NCBI GenBank assembly: GCA_963675365.2
Contig: CAXXVA010000001.1
Coordinates: forward strand, 248,001-312,000
DNA length: 64,000 bases
Reading direction: 5' to 3'
Source: CAXXOK01 sp963675365
GTDB lineage: Bacteria > Bacillota > Clostridia > Christensenellales > Aristaeellaceae
Shown here: piece after piece, positions 9,585 through 17,807 of the stretch
How the letters are laid out: each line of letters opens with the position of its first letter
How positions within the stretch are numbered: position 1 is the first letter of the stretch
Position numbers and translations under genes: made by a program
The notes under the pieces: generated by a model
What the model was told of the DNA's origin: nothing
The model's input: only the letters and a program-made list of their open reading frames with translations
Databases searched by the model: none

Positions 9585-9907
9585 GCGTCCAGCACCTCGG
9601 TGGTCTGCGTCTGCACCGAGAGCAGCGCCAACGCGATATCGTGCATCAACCGATCGGCCGGATAATGGTCGTACACCGCATCCGGCGTAAACTGTCCGCC
9701 AAACAGAATGCAGAACCATTGCACCATCGTGTCCAGCGCGTCCGCGACCGTGACGCTTTCACCGGTCACGTCCTTGCCCTCGGCCGCGTCTTTGGAGATG
9801 CGCACCAGCTTGCCGTACATTTGGGACGCCGGTTCCATTTCGCGCAGTGCACGGCCGGAGATGAAATCCACCGTGTATTTCTGGTCGCCCAGCGAACAGG
9901 TAATCAT
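9524..9907 (-). CDS. Tail assembly chaperone (gpG-like)
   Basis: A 127-residue small acidic protein between the major tail protein and the tape measure, where siphoviruses keep the chaperone that coats the tape measure during tail assembly. The start is the ATG at 9907 (MITCSLGDQKYTVDF), with GGAGGGTTC upstream. An ATG five codons earlier lacks a spaced site. Near its 3' end it carries a heptamer of the X XXY YYZ type in the correct phase, so a fraction of ribosomes should continue into the -1 frame to make the longer fusion protein. Confidence 0.8.
   Translation of the reverse strand: MITCSLGDQKYTVDFISGRALREMEPASQMYGKLVRISKDAAEGKDVTGESVTVADALDTMVQWFCILFGGQFTPDAVYDHYPADRLMHDIALALLSVQTQTTEVLDAFPTRPATLEATEIAEQMAL
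9578..9584 (-). promoter_or_regulatory. Programmed -1 frameshift site TTTCCCT in tail chaperone gene
   Basis: In the zero frame the codons read GCT TTC CCT, so T TTC CCT fits the X XXY YYZ slippery pattern. After slipping, reading continues TTT CCC TAC GAG GCC and joins the -1 frame that stays open to 9336. Position, phase and gene context match the gpG/gpGT frameshift of long-tailed phages. Confidence 0.7.
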
Positions 9908-9934
9908 GATCGAACCCTCCATGTATAAAGGAAT

Positions 9935-9962
9935 GCTGCCGCAGGAAAATACCTACGGCAGC
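9935..9962 (-). other. Hairpin between major tail protein and tail chaperone genes
   Basis: A 7-bp perfect inverted repeat, GCTGCCG / CGGCAGC, has an additional inner CC/GG pairing and lies just after the major tail protein stop. There is no T-run, so it is more likely an mRNA processing or stabilising stem than a terminator. Confidence 0.4.
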
Positions 9963-9969
9963 GAGCAGG

Positions 9970-10575
9970 TTACGGGGTGGTGAAGGTCGGTTCGTAGACG
10001 GTCGCGAGGAAGGTTGCGCCCATCGCGGCGGTGAAGCCGTTTTCATCCTCATCAGCCACCGCCTGGTATCGCCCGTCATGGGTTCGTTTGATGGCAGTCC
10101 ACTCAACCTCGCCGGTCTGCCGGGTGATGGTGCCGCCTTCCTTGGTGGCATAGCTCTCGGTGACCGGTTTGGCACGTACCTTGTACAGCCATACGTAGCG
10201 GTACTTGTGATTGGATTTTTCGGACATAAAGCCCACGGCGAAGTAGGGCGGCTTATCGGTCGCGGTGCGTACCAGCACGCCGTTGTCGTCGATCTGGTTG
10301 CCGAAGATCATTTCCTGAATGGTCAGCGGGATATCCGCCATCTTGGTCTTGAAGGTCAGTTCGGGATCCGGGTACAGCACATCGAACTCGATGTCGTCAG
10401 CGTATTGCACCTCCGGGTCTGTGTTATCCGGGGTGACAGACGCCTCAATCGCGCCCGCGACCGCCTGCAGTGCGCCGTAGGTCAAGGCCGCCTCGGTATC
10501 CTCCGACAGCGGAGCCAGTACAACATTTTTAAGGCCTACCGTCGAAGATACGGTAGGCGAAGCAGCGGTAGCCAT
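9970..10575 (-). CDS. Major tail (tube) protein, phi13 family
   Basis: A 201-residue tail tube protein. The segment VGLKNVVLAPLSEDTEAALTYG at the start (key part GLKNVVLAPL), the FKTKMADIPLTIQEMIFG region and the YVWLYKVRAKPV strand are characteristic of the phi13-type major tail proteins of Firmicutes phages. It would polymerise into the tail tube around the tape measure. The ATG at 10575 is preceded by AGGAGGAACAACC. It is followed by the tail chaperones, as expected. Confidence 0.9.
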   Translation of the reverse strand: MATAASPTVSSTVGLKNVVLAPLSEDTEAALTYGALQAVAGAIEASVTPDNTDPEVQYADDIEFDVLYPDPELTFKTKMADIPLTIQEMIFGNQIDDNGVLVRTATDKPPYFAVGFMSEKSNHKYRYVWLYKVRAKPVTESYATKEGGTITRQTGEVEWTAIKRTHDGRYQAVADEDENGFTAAMGATFLATVYEPTFTTP

Positions 10576-10590
10576 AGGTTGTTCCTCCTG

Positions 10591-10995
10591 TTATTTTAAT
10601 TCCTCGCGCAGAACGCGCTTGATTTCCGTGTATGCCTCGTCCGCTGTGGTATCGAATGCCGGGCGGACAAAGGGGTGCGCCGGCGCGGGCGCGGGACCGC
10701 CGTGGCCGAACTCGAGCGGATTGGCATAGTACGCGCCTTTTTCTTTGGTGTGTACGCCGACCGTAATCCGCTTACCGCCATTTCTGCGCTTGCGGACCGG
10801 ACCGATGCGAATAGAATCGCGCAGATCACCGCTGATCACCTTCGGGTCGCTTGTCGCGTTCTGCCGCATCCGGGCTTCGATCGGGGCGGCTCCGGCCTGC
10901 AGCGCGCGGTCGACGCCGGTTCCGTCCGTAAGCGCCGAAGCCATAACGGCCAGATCATCCTCGAGATCGCCAAAGCCCTGCGTGGTGAGCGGCAT
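10591..10995 (-). CDS. HK97 gp10-family head-tail/neck protein
   Basis: A 134-residue protein of the HK97 gp10-like family. It contains SGDLRDSIRIG and the C-terminal HPFVRPAFDTT signature with the conserved ...YANPLEFGHGG segment. It acts in neck or tail-terminator assembly. The start at 10995 overlaps the previous stop as TGATG, and GAGGAGGTGACC lies upstream. Confidence 0.85.
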   Translation of the reverse strand: MPLTTQGFGDLEDDLAVMASALTDGTGVDRALQAGAAPIEARMRQNATSDPKVISGDLRDSIRIGPVRKRRNGGKRITVGVHTKEKGAYYANPLEFGHGGPAPAPAHPFVRPAFDTTADEAYTEIKRVLREELK

Positions 10996-11351
10996 CAGGT
11001 CACCTCCTCGCGCAGGCACCAGGTCCATTGGATGGTGAACTGCCGGGTCTCGGCGTCATACGCCGGCTGACTGCCGCTGCGATCCGATTCCTCAATCATC
11101 GCAAAACCGGCCGTGTCCATGGCGGATCGGATGAGTACCGCCGCTTCCGTGGGGTCGGACGTGCTCCACAGGTTCAGGTATACGAAGGTTTTGTAGGCGA
11201 TCACATGGTCGTCGTGATGGAAATCCTCCATAGTGACGGTGGAATAGACCAGATACTGCTCCAGAGGTGTTGGCTGTCCGGGTGTCGCCCGCCAGGTGCC
11301 CACGAACACGGGAATACTGACGCCGGACAGTGCTTGCTGTACTTGCTTCAT
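10995..11351 (-). CDS. Tail completion/neck protein
   Basis: A 118-residue protein between head-closure and gp10-like genes. It has a beta-rich pattern (VFVGTWRATPGQ, VIAYKTFVYLNLWS, FTIQWTWCLREE) seen in small tail-completion proteins at this place in siphovirus operons. The start at 11351 is inferred from an ATGA overlap with the upstream gene. The exact family was not confirmed; assignment rests mainly on size and position. Confidence 0.6.
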   Translation of the reverse strand: MKQVQQALSGVSIPVFVGTWRATPGQPTPLEQYLVYSTVTMEDFHHDDHVIAYKTFVYLNLWSTSDPTEAAVLIRSAMDTAGFAMIEESDRSGSQPAYDAETRQFTIQWTWCLREEVT

Positions 11352-11701
11352 CCGCTCACGCCCTTTGCACGGTACGCCTGCAGCCCGAGATACCGACGCT
11401 GATGCCCGTACCCGTCCAGCGCGGCAATGGTCCATTTTTCATTCAGAAACCGCACCCACATGCCAGGCTGGATGTCGTTACTGTATCGGATCACAAACAG
11501 CCTGCCGGCTTCTGTGACAGAGCTGTCCGCTGTCTGGAAACGACGGCTGCTGTTGTCGGATACCGACGCCCAGACGATGCAGACGACCGTATCTGTTGGT
11601 TCGGGATAGCCGTTTTCATTGACCGTGTTTTCCGTTTTTCCGATCTCGATTCGGTGGCGAAGCTCGCCCGGATGCGGAGTGCTTTTTAGGTAGGTTCTCA
11701 A
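11348..11701 (-). CDS. Phage head closure protein (SPP1 gp16-like)
   Basis: A 117-residue protein with the layout of head-closure proteins: an N-terminal GELRHRIEIGK segment, a central beta barrel including VVCIVWASVSD, and a C-terminal motif WTIAALDGYGHQRRYLGLQA. It would plug the connector between portal and tail. The start is a TTG at 11701 with an AAAGGCGG-type site. Its stop overlaps the next start as ATGA, so translation is probably coupled. Confidence 0.75.
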   Translation of the reverse strand: MRTYLKSTPHPGELRHRIEIGKTENTVNENGYPEPTDTVVCIVWASVSDNSSRRFQTADSSVTEAGRLFVIRYSNDIQPGMWVRFLNEKWTIAALDGYGHQRRYLGLQAYRAKGVSG

Positions 11702-11717
11702 CCAGGCGCACCGCCTT

Positions 11718-12002
11718 TCACAGCATGAGAGTCAGATCCCGATAGGGATACAGCAGGTTTTCGAATGCCATACGCATGGTGAGGTAGGCTTCCCTGTCCG
11801 GGATATCCCGGTTCTCGTAACAGTGGCCGACCATGAGCAGCACGGCGAGGCGCACCGGTTCCGGCGCGGACTCTTCAAAGGAAACGCGGCAGAAGTCCTC
11901 GGCGGCGGCTTGCGCCTGCGCGATCAGGCCGGCAAGGTAGGCATCCTCCGCATCCTGCTGGATGCGCAGGTGGGTTTTCACTTCATCGACGGTGATGATC
12001 AT
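11718..12002 (-). CDS. Head-tail connector protein (gp6/gp15-like adaptor)
   Basis: A 94-residue helical protein opening MIITVDEVKTHLRI, the usual start of HK97 gp6-like head-tail adaptors. It continues with a long helix AYLAGLIAQAQAAAEDFC and a LAVLLMVGHCYENRD helix typical of the family. It lies directly after the capsid and head-fibre genes. It would form the ring under the portal. Confidence 0.85.
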   Translation of the reverse strand: MIITVDEVKTHLRIQQDAEDAYLAGLIAQAQAAAEDFCRVSFEESAPEPVRLAVLLMVGHCYENRDIPDREAYLTMRMAFENLLYPYRDLTLML

Positions 12003-12011
12003 AGGCTGCCC

Positions 12012-12269
12012 TTACTCCGTAGGCGGGTCAGGTGCCATTACGCCCGCGGCTTTCAGCGCCGCCAGCAACCGGTTATAATCCTCCCGCAGCGCTGCGATGG
12101 TCATGGCGTCACTGGCGGGGATATTGGGAAGCACGGTCGCCGCGGCGGACGGCAGGTTCAGGACGTTTTCCGCGCCCTCGACCGTTGCGCCGGGCAGGAA
12201 GGTCAGCTTCCCGCCGATGACCCACTCGCTTCCGCCGTGCGCGTGATAATTCCGGGTAGATTCGTTCAT
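12012..12269 (-). CDS. Small phage head protein, possible head fibre protein
   Basis: An 85-residue protein between capsid and connector genes. It has an N-terminal EWVIGGKLTFLPGATVEG segment seen in head fibre proteins of Firmicutes phages, a low-complexity Ala/Pro middle, and an ALREDYNRLLAALKAAGV helix. The start has CGGAGGAGT upstream. Assignment as a head fibre or decoration protein is based on that N-terminal motif and position only. Confidence 0.55.
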   Translation of the reverse strand: MNESTRNYHAHGGSEWVIGGKLTFLPGATVEGAENVLNLPSAAATVLPNIPASDAMTIAALREDYNRLLAALKAAGVMAPDPPTE

Positions 12270-12292
12270 GAATACTCCTCCGTTTCAGGAAA

Positions 12293-12319
12293 GGGGACTG
12301 CCGGAAAGTGGCAGTCCCC
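12293..12319 (-). terminator. Strong hairpin after major capsid gene
   Basis: A 10-bp perfect stem, GGGGACTGCC / GGCAGTCCCC, with a 7-base loop lies a few bases after the capsid stop and is followed on the minus strand by CCCCTTTCC. A partial terminator here would lower expression of downstream genes relative to capsid. The T-run is short, so leakage is likely. Confidence 0.55.
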
Positions 12320-12325
12320 AGTTGG

Positions 12326-13528
12326 TTAGGCAGATTTCATCTGCAGGACTTTGACCGCCTCGGGCAGGATGAGCTTGCCGTCTACGCGCTCGGAGCTGAG
12401 GAAGCCCACCTGACCGGTCGGCGCATACAGCTCGTTCAGGCGCTGGAACTTCCGGCCCTCACGGTCGGCGACCCAGTAATAGCCCAGATCCCCGAACAGG
12501 ATCGTGCTGGCGCTTGCGGCAATGGTCGGCATGAAGGACGAGGTATACACCGGACGATTGAGCAGCGTATCCGGGGTATTCGCGGTCACCGACGGCTGCC
12601 AGAGGTAGTCGCCGTTGCCGTTCTTGAGCTTGCGCAGCGCCTTGACCGTGGCGTCGTTCATGATGAACACGGAGCCGCGTCGGTAGGGCGCGCGCAGCGA
12701 GTAGAACAGGTCCATGATTTCGTCCATGGTGACGGCCGTGGCGCTGGCGGACGTCACGCCGAGCTCCGCCCCGCCGCTCGTAGCGAGAATACCCAGGGGC
12801 TTGCCGGTGCCGTTGCCGGTGAAGAAGGCTTCCTCCTCGGCAGCACCGATGCGGCGGGCGAACTCCTTGGCGATATAGGCGGCGACGTCAAACACGCTGT
12901 CGTGCAGCAGCTCGTCGCTGACCTTGATCATGGTGGCGAGCTTGTACGCCCCAATGGAGGTCATGCCAAAGGCATCGTCGCTCTCAGGGTAGGCGGCTTC
13001 CTCATCGATCCACGCCGCGCTGCCCTTGGAAGCCACGACCGGGATCTTGCGGTCGCCGGAGCTCGTGGTGATCACGTGGGCCAATTGGCGGAAGATGTTC
13101 TGCTCCTGCAGGGCGTCGATCAGAGTATGCTCGTATTCGTCCGGGACCAGGAACCCGCCCTCGGAATCGGTACCGACCTGCAGGGCGTTGTATACCTCAT
13201 GGGGTACGGACTTAGCCCGCATGACACGCCAGAAGGCGGCGCCGTACTCGGCCGAAGATCTGCCGGTTTTCACCTTGCCGGAAGGATCTCCGGGTTTGCC
13301 GGCAATCGGCGTAGACGTGGCTTTTTCCAGCTCATTGTCCAGCGCCGCCTGACGTTCCAGCCGTTCGATTTCGCGGCCGAGGTCGACGACCTGTTTTTCC
13401 ATTTTTTCATAGACGGCGTTATCCTCGGCGGACACCAGCCCGTCGTCACCGCGGTGGGTATCCAGAAACGCCTTGGCGGCGTCCCAGGCTTTCGCTCGCT
13501 TTTCGCGCAAAGCAAGAATCTGTTTCAT
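12326..13528 (-). CDS. HK97-family major capsid protein
   Basis: A 400-residue capsid protein of the HK97 fold. The first about 110 residues are coiled coil (EKMEKQVVDLGREIERLERQ in part) and are probably the scaffolding delta domain removed by the upstream protease. The mature part begins near residue 115 and includes the EGGFLVPDEYEHTL, RKIPVVASKGSAAW and EEAFFTGNGTGKPLGIL motifs characteristic of the family. It ends ILPEAVKVLQMKSA. It follows the ClpP-type protease gene as usual. Confidence 0.95.
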   Translation of the reverse strand: MKQILALREKRAKAWDAAKAFLDTHRGDDGLVSAEDNAVYEKMEKQVVDLGREIERLERQAALDNELEKATSTPIAGKPGDPSGKVKTGRSSAEYGAAFWRVMRAKSVPHEVYNALQVGTDSEGGFLVPDEYEHTLIDALQEQNIFRQLAHVITTSSGDRKIPVVASKGSAAWIDEEAAYPESDDAFGMTSIGAYKLATMIKVSDELLHDSVFDVAAYIAKEFARRIGAAEEEAFFTGNGTGKPLGILATSGGAELGVTSASATAVTMDEIMDLFYSLRAPYRRGSVFIMNDATVKALRKLKNGNGDYLWQPSVTANTPDTLLNRPVYTSSFMPTIAASASTILFGDLGYYWVADREGRKFQRLNELYAPTGQVGFLSSERVDGKLILPEAVKVLQMKSA

Positions 13529-13561
13529 ACTGTTTCCTCCAAATTCAGATGTGTGTTGGGG

Positions 13562-14263
13562 TTAATGCAAAAGCGACAGCCTTTTTTCAAGGTCTGCCGC
13601 TTTGATACCGGGGGTGGAAGGTTCGCTTTTTTGTCGGACTCGGGATTGCAGCTTGTCCAGCAGGCTGTTGGTCACCGCCCGGCGGGAGAAGCTGAAGCTG
13701 TTGTCCGCGGAGATGATGCTTTCAGGCTGATACAGAATCTCATCGCAGAAACCGAGCTCCTGTGCTTTATGCGCATTCATCCAGGTCTCTGAATCCATCA
13801 ACTGACTGATCCGTGTACGGGGAAGGCCGGTTTTGATCTCATAGGCGTTGATAATGGATTCCTTGACCTCATCCAGCAAATGCATCGCTTTTCGCATTTC
13901 CTCGCTGTCGCCTACGGCGATGGTCAGGGGGTTGTGGATCATCATGAGGGAAGAGGGAGACATGCAGACCCTGGTACCCGCCATAGCAACCACGGACGCG
14001 GCCGAAGCGGCGATGCCGTCGATCTTGACGGTCACATCCGCCGGATACTCCATGAGCATGGTATATATCCGCGACGCGGCCACGCAGTCACCGCCGGGCG
14101 AGGAGATGCGCAGGGTAATCGGCCCGGAGCCGGAAAGTAGCTCCGCCTTGAAAGCGGCAGGGGTGACTTCATCCTCAAACCAGCTTTCTTCGGCAATCGC
14201 GCCTTCCAGATATAGCGTCCGTTCCCCGGCGTCGTTTTTTGTCCAATTCCAGAATTTCTTCAC
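13562..14263 (-). CDS. ClpP-like head maturation protease
   Basis: A 233-residue phage prohead protease of the ClpP/crotonase fold. The oxyanion loop is SSPGGDCVAAS (about 54-64). The likely nucleophile is Ser87 in GIAASAAS, and the histidine is His110 in MMIHNP. It would cut the capsid delta domain and other prohead proteins. The start is GTG at 14263, overlapping the portal stop as GTGA, with AAAGGAGGAAACCCC upstream. Confidence 0.95.
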   Translation of the reverse strand: MKKFWNWTKNDAGERTLYLEGAIAEESWFEDEVTPAAFKAELLSGSGPITLRISSPGGDCVAASRIYTMLMEYPADVTVKIDGIAASAASVVAMAGTRVCMSPSSLMMIHNPLTIAVGDSEEMRKAMHLLDEVKESIINAYEIKTGLPRTRISQLMDSETWMNAHKAQELGFCDEILYQPESIISADNSFSFSRRAVTNSLLDKLQSRVRQKSEPSTPGIKAADLEKRLSLLH

Positions 14264-15468
14264 GGGGTTTCCTCCTTTCTGGTTAACCTGATGGGCACCA
14301 TATTGCCATTGACCAGATAATCGTCACCGCCATCGGCGTCGGAGATGGGATTGAGGCTTTCCAGCTCACGGATATCATTGGCGCTCATCCAGCCGTTTTG
14401 CCGGGCAATGGCGTAGCCTTCCATGCGCTCCTTGTACGCGCCGCGCATGAGCCCGTCCATGTTGAACCGTATGAAAAAGCGCCCTTTCTCGCTTTCGGAG
14501 AACAGAGCGCGGTTCATGGACTGTTCGATTCGGACCAGCCATGGTCGGATGGTATGGACGCCAAAGGAGATGGACTGATGCTCGATGTTGCTGAACGTTG
14601 CATGCTCCAGATCACCGACCAGATGTGGAGGTACGCGGAAGATACGGCAGATCTCGTCCACCTGGAACTTGCGGGTTTCCAGAAACTGCGCCTCGTTGTT
14701 GGGCATGGAGATCCGTTCAAACTTCATGCCCTCTTCCAGAATGGCGACCTTCCCGGAGTTGGAGGAACCGCCATAGGCTGCGTTCCAGCTTTCCCGGAGT
14801 GCCTTGGGGCTTTTCACGGTATTCGGGTGCGTGAGCACACCGGCTGGGGTCGCGCCATTGGCAAAGAACCGGCCACCGTATTCCTCCGCGGCGATTCCCA
14901 AGCCGATGGCGTTGCGTTCCAGCGCAATGGGGCTATAGCCCATGACACCGTCGAAGCCGAGTCCGGGGATATGCAGCACCATTTCCGGTGGGAGTTTGAC
15001 GCGTTTTCCATCCGTGGTGGTGTAGGTATACACGAGCCTGCCGTCACTGCCGCGGTCCACCTCCATGCGGTCTGGCAGCAGTGGGTACAGACCTACGATA
15101 TGGTTTCGGCCATTGCGGACGATCTGGCAGTAGGCGTTGCCCCATAGCAGCAGATGCGAGAGCATCGTTTCCCGCAGGATAAACGACGTCATTTCTGTAT
15201 TTGGCTCGTCATGCAGCAGCCGGTACAGCGGATGCTCAAGAGCCTTGACGCTGCCGGTGTCCGTGTTCCGATGCACATGCATCGGGAGGCTGGCGACCGT
15301 TTCTGCGATCACGCGGACGCAGGCGTACACGGCGGATACCTGGATGGCAGAGCGTACCGTGACCGACTGGCCGGAACCACTGGAACCGAAATAGAACACC
15401 GGCGCAGCGCTGACGCTGTTTTGGGGCTTATCCCGTGAATGGAATAAACCAAATAATGGGATTTTCAT
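14260..15468 (-). CDS. HK97-type phage portal protein
   Basis: A 402-residue portal protein, the dodecameric DNA entry ring. Characteristic segments are SAIQVSAVYACVRVIAETVASLP near the start (key part VYACVRVIAE), FILRETMLSHLLLWGNAY, and FRVPPHLVGDLEHATFSNIEHQ (key part PPHLVGDLEHATFSN). The start at 15468 (MKIPLFGLF) is chosen because AAGGAGATCAGTT precedes it; an earlier ATG lacks a site. It is separated from the terminase block by a plus-strand cargo gene and HNH. Confidence 0.95.
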   Translation of the reverse strand: MKIPLFGLFHSRDKPQNSVSAAPVFYFGSSGSGQSVTVRSAIQVSAVYACVRVIAETVASLPMHVHRNTDTGSVKALEHPLYRLLHDEPNTEMTSFILRETMLSHLLLWGNAYCQIVRNGRNHIVGLYPLLPDRMEVDRGSDGRLVYTYTTTDGKRVKLPPEMVLHIPGLGFDGVMGYSPIALERNAIGLGIAAEEYGGRFFANGATPAGVLTHPNTVKSPKALRESWNAAYGGSSNSGKVAILEEGMKFERISMPNNEAQFLETRKFQVDEICRIFRVPPHLVGDLEHATFSNIEHQSISFGVHTIRPWLVRIEQSMNRALFSESEKGRFFIRFNMDGLMRGAYKERMEGYAIARQNGWMSANDIRELESLNPISDADGGDDYLVNGNMVPIRLTRKEETP

Positions 15469-15479
15469 AACTGATCTCC

Positions 15480-15507
15480 TTGTCAATGCAAGTATGTATG
15501 CTATACT
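15480..15507 (+). promoter_or_regulatory. Promoter for plus-strand gene 15566-15901
   Basis: TTGTCA (15480-15485) and TATACT (15502-15507) are separated by 16 bases. Each box is one mismatch from consensus. It lies just outside the portal start and drives away from it, toward the only plus-strand gene in the late operon. Confidence 0.6.
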
Positions 15508-15565
15508 AATTATGATTGTTTGCGTTCAGGGAATTCTCTACCACTAAAATTTACAGGGGGCATTT

Positions 15566-15901
15566 ATGAATCATAAGGAAAAGCGTGCCTACATTGGGCA
15601 GCATCTGGACTTGAGTGAGACTCGGTTGACCGAGAATGACGCAGATATCCTTTGCGATTTTATCAATAGATATGATGATTACAAAGGAAAGAGCAAGACA
15701 GTTCGCCATTTCGGAGATGGTATCAGTTCAGATGGTAAATGGTCATGGGAAAGAGAAACCACGTACACATTCAACAATACACCCGGCATCCATGAGGAGA
15801 GCGATTACTCTACTGATGAAAATGAACGCAGTCATACATCTCGTGATATCACCAGTGGGCGCGGCATCCTCGATTGTTTCGCTAAAAACAAAATCCGCTA
15901 A
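15566..15901 (+). CDS. Uncharacterised small protein on the opposite strand (cargo gene)
   Basis: A 111-residue hydrophilic protein with CAGGGGGCATTT before its ATG and a promoter-like sequence 60 bases upstream. The N-terminal helix (KEKRAYIGQHLDLSETRL) is followed by a segment rich in charged residues and Ser/Thr. No family is recognised. Its codon use is AT-richer than its neighbours. It is convergent with the HNH gene (4 bases apart) and divergent from portal. The isolated position and own promoter suggest a moron that could be expressed in the lysogen. It is probably a real gene of unknown function. Confidence 0.65.
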   Translation: MNHKEKRAYIGQHLDLSETRLTENDADILCDFINRYDDYKGKSKTVRHFGDGISSDGKWSWERETTYTFNNTPGIHEESDYSTDENERSHTSRDITSGRGILDCFAKNKIR

Positions 15902-15904
15902 ACG

Positions 15905-16243
15905 TCACAACCCGCTGCCCGTTTTCTTGTCATGGCAGTCCTTGCAAAGGGGCTGCCAGTTGTTTTCATCCCAAAAAAGCGTCATATCGCCGCGGTGCGG
16001 GATAATATGGTCAACCACGGTTGCCGGCGTCAGTTTCCTATGGCGTTTACACTCCGCACAAAGCGGATGCTTTCGCAGGAAGAGCGCACGGGCCTTTCGC
16101 CACCGGCTGTCATAGCCACGGGCGTTCGCGCCACCTCGCAGGCGATCATCGGAATGTGCGGCGTGTTCCGGGCAATACACGCCGCTGTCGCATAGGTTCG
16201 GACAGCCCGGATAGCGGCAGGGGCGTTTCGGCTTGCGTGGCAT
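15905..16243 (-). CDS. HNH endonuclease
   Basis: A 112-residue HNH nuclease. Zinc-binding cysteines appear at the start (CRYPGCPNLC, YCPEH), followed by the core VVDHIIPHRGD, the NWQPLCKDCHDKKTG ending and the intervening CAECKRH pair. Phages with HK97-type packaging commonly place such a gene beside the terminase, where it assists terminal cleavage of packaged DNA. It lies directly downstream of the large terminase gene. Confidence 0.93.
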   Translation of the reverse strand: MPRKPKRPCRYPGCPNLCDSGVYCPEHAAHSDDRLRGGANARGYDSRWRKARALFLRKHPLCAECKRHRKLTPATVVDHIIPHRGDMTLFWDENNWQPLCKDCHDKKTGSGL

Positions 16244-16247
16244 ATGA

Positions 16248-17807
16248 TCACCCCAGTATCAAAAATCCACGGGTATCGTAGACGGATGCACTGCTGTTCA
16301 GGTTTTTCATCGCCCGGTCCAGCGCCATCACCAGCGCTACCGCGCCGTCCACCTTCTCGGTGGATTTTTCCTTGTCGATCTTGAGGTTGCCCGCAGGATC
16401 GGTGCGCACGAACGCATTGTCCATGTTCCAGCGCAGCACCGGGTGCCCGCCATGATTGAGCCTGCGTTCCAGCACAATACGCATCAGCTCCTTGGTTGGC
16501 GGACTCATATCCTTGAAGCCCTGTCCGAAGGGGATCATGGTAAATCCGTCATCCTCCAGCGTCTGCACCATCATGGTGGCATTCCACCGGTCGTAGGCGA
16601 TCTCCCGGATGTTGTAGCGTTCGCCCAGCTGCACAATGAACTGTTCGATGAAGCCGTAATGCACCACGTTGCCCTCGGTGGTCTTGATAAACTCCTGTTT
16701 CTCCCACACGTCGTACATCACATGATCGCGGCGGACGCGCAGCGGAAGCGTTTCTTCCGGCAGCCAGAAGAACGGCAGCACAGTATACGACTCGTCTTCG
16801 CCTTCCGGGGGAAACACCAGCACCAGCGTTGTAAGGTCGGAGGTGCTGGAAAGGTCCAGCCCGGCGTAACAGGCCCGGCCTTCCAATTCCGAAGGAATCA
16901 CCACACCGCCGCATTCGTCCCAGCGGTCCATGGGCATCCAGCGTACGGACTGCTTCACCCACTGGTTCAGACGCAGCTGGCGGAACATGTTCTCATCCGC
17001 CGGCGTTTCCACCGCTTTGCGGAAGGCGTCGCGGACTTTATCAATGGAGATGGTATGGTCCAGCGACGGATTCGCCTTGTACCAGTTCTGTTCATCCTGC
17101 CAGTCGGCGTTATCCGGCAAGCCGTACACCAGCGGATAGAAGCGGGGATCCGCCTTCCGGCCCTCCAGTATATCAATCGCCTTCTGATGCACTTCCCAGC
17201 AGATGGAATTACGATCGGTACCGGCAGTCGTCAGGAAAAACCAGAACGGCTGTCTGCGCGCGTCGCCGGAACCCTGCGTCATGACATCGTATAACGCGCG
17301 GGTGGGTTGGGTATGCAGCTCATCAAAAATGCAGGCGCTGACGTTCAATCCATGCTTGGTGGCAACCTCCGAGGACAGTACCTGATAAATGCTTCCCGTA
17401 GGCTGATACACCATTCGGCGCGTGGAGGGGATGATCTTGATGCGTCGGCTGAGCGCCGGGGACTGCTTCACCATATCTACCGCTACATCGAACACGATCG
17501 CCGCCTGCTGCCGGTCTGACGCGCAGGAATACACCTCGGCCTTCCATTCGTCGTCATTGACCAGCATGTTGAGCGCTAGCGCGGCACCGAGCTCGCTCTT
17601 CCCGTTTTTCTTGGGGATCTCGATGTAGGCGCTGGAATATTGCCGTGTATTAGGATCTTCTTCCCGAATGGTTCCGAACACATCCGTAACGATCTTCTTT
17701 TGCCATGGCAGCAGTAGAAACGGCTTTCCATGAAACTCGCCCTTGGTGTGCTTCAGGCATTCGATGAAGCCAATAACCCGGTTTGCCTTTGTTTCACTGA
17801 ACGCCAT
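16248..17807 (-). CDS. Terminase large subunit
   Basis: A 519-residue packaging motor. The ATPase domain shows an adenine-binding WQKKIV motif, a Walker A variant PKKNGKS (residues 65-71) and a Walker B segment CIFDELH (about 161-167). A C-terminal RNase H-like nuclease half contains CYAGLDLSSTSDLT and a late AYDRWNATMM segment. Its start overlaps the small-subunit stop by 14 bases. It cuts and pumps concatemeric DNA into the prohead through the portal. Confidence 0.95.
   Translation of the reverse strand: MAFSETKANRVIGFIECLKHTKGEFHGKPFLLLPWQKKIVTDVFGTIREEDPNTRQYSSAYIEIPKKNGKSELGAALALNMLVNDDEWKAEVYSCASDRQQAAIVFDVAVDMVKQSPALSRRIKIIPSTRRMVYQPTGSIYQVLSSEVATKHGLNVSACIFDELHTQPTRALYDVMTQGSGDARRQPFWFFLTTAGTDRNSICWEVHQKAIDILEGRKADPRFYPLVYGLPDNADWQDEQNWYKANPSLDHTISIDKVRDAFRKAVETPADENMFRQLRLNQWVKQSVRWMPMDRWDECGGVVIPSELEGRACYAGLDLSSTSDLTTLVLVFPPEGEDESYTVLPFFWLPEETLPLRVRRDHVMYDVWEKQEFIKTTEGNVVHYGFIEQFIVQLGERYNIREIAYDRWNATMMVQTLEDDGFTMIPFGQGFKDMSPPTKELMRIVLERRLNHGGHPVLRWNMDNAFVRTDPAGNLKIDKEKSTEKVDGAVALVMALDRAMKNLNSSASVYDTRGFLILG

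Noticed and set aside
9336..9719. An independent gene starting at the ATG at 9719
   Set aside because: There is no ribosome binding site, and the first half is out-of-frame coding of the chaperone gene. The -1 frameshift explains the second half better.
12308..13792. A 494-codon open frame on the plus strand
   Set aside because: It lies opposite the well-supported capsid and protease genes and shows no recognisable domain; it is a shadow frame.
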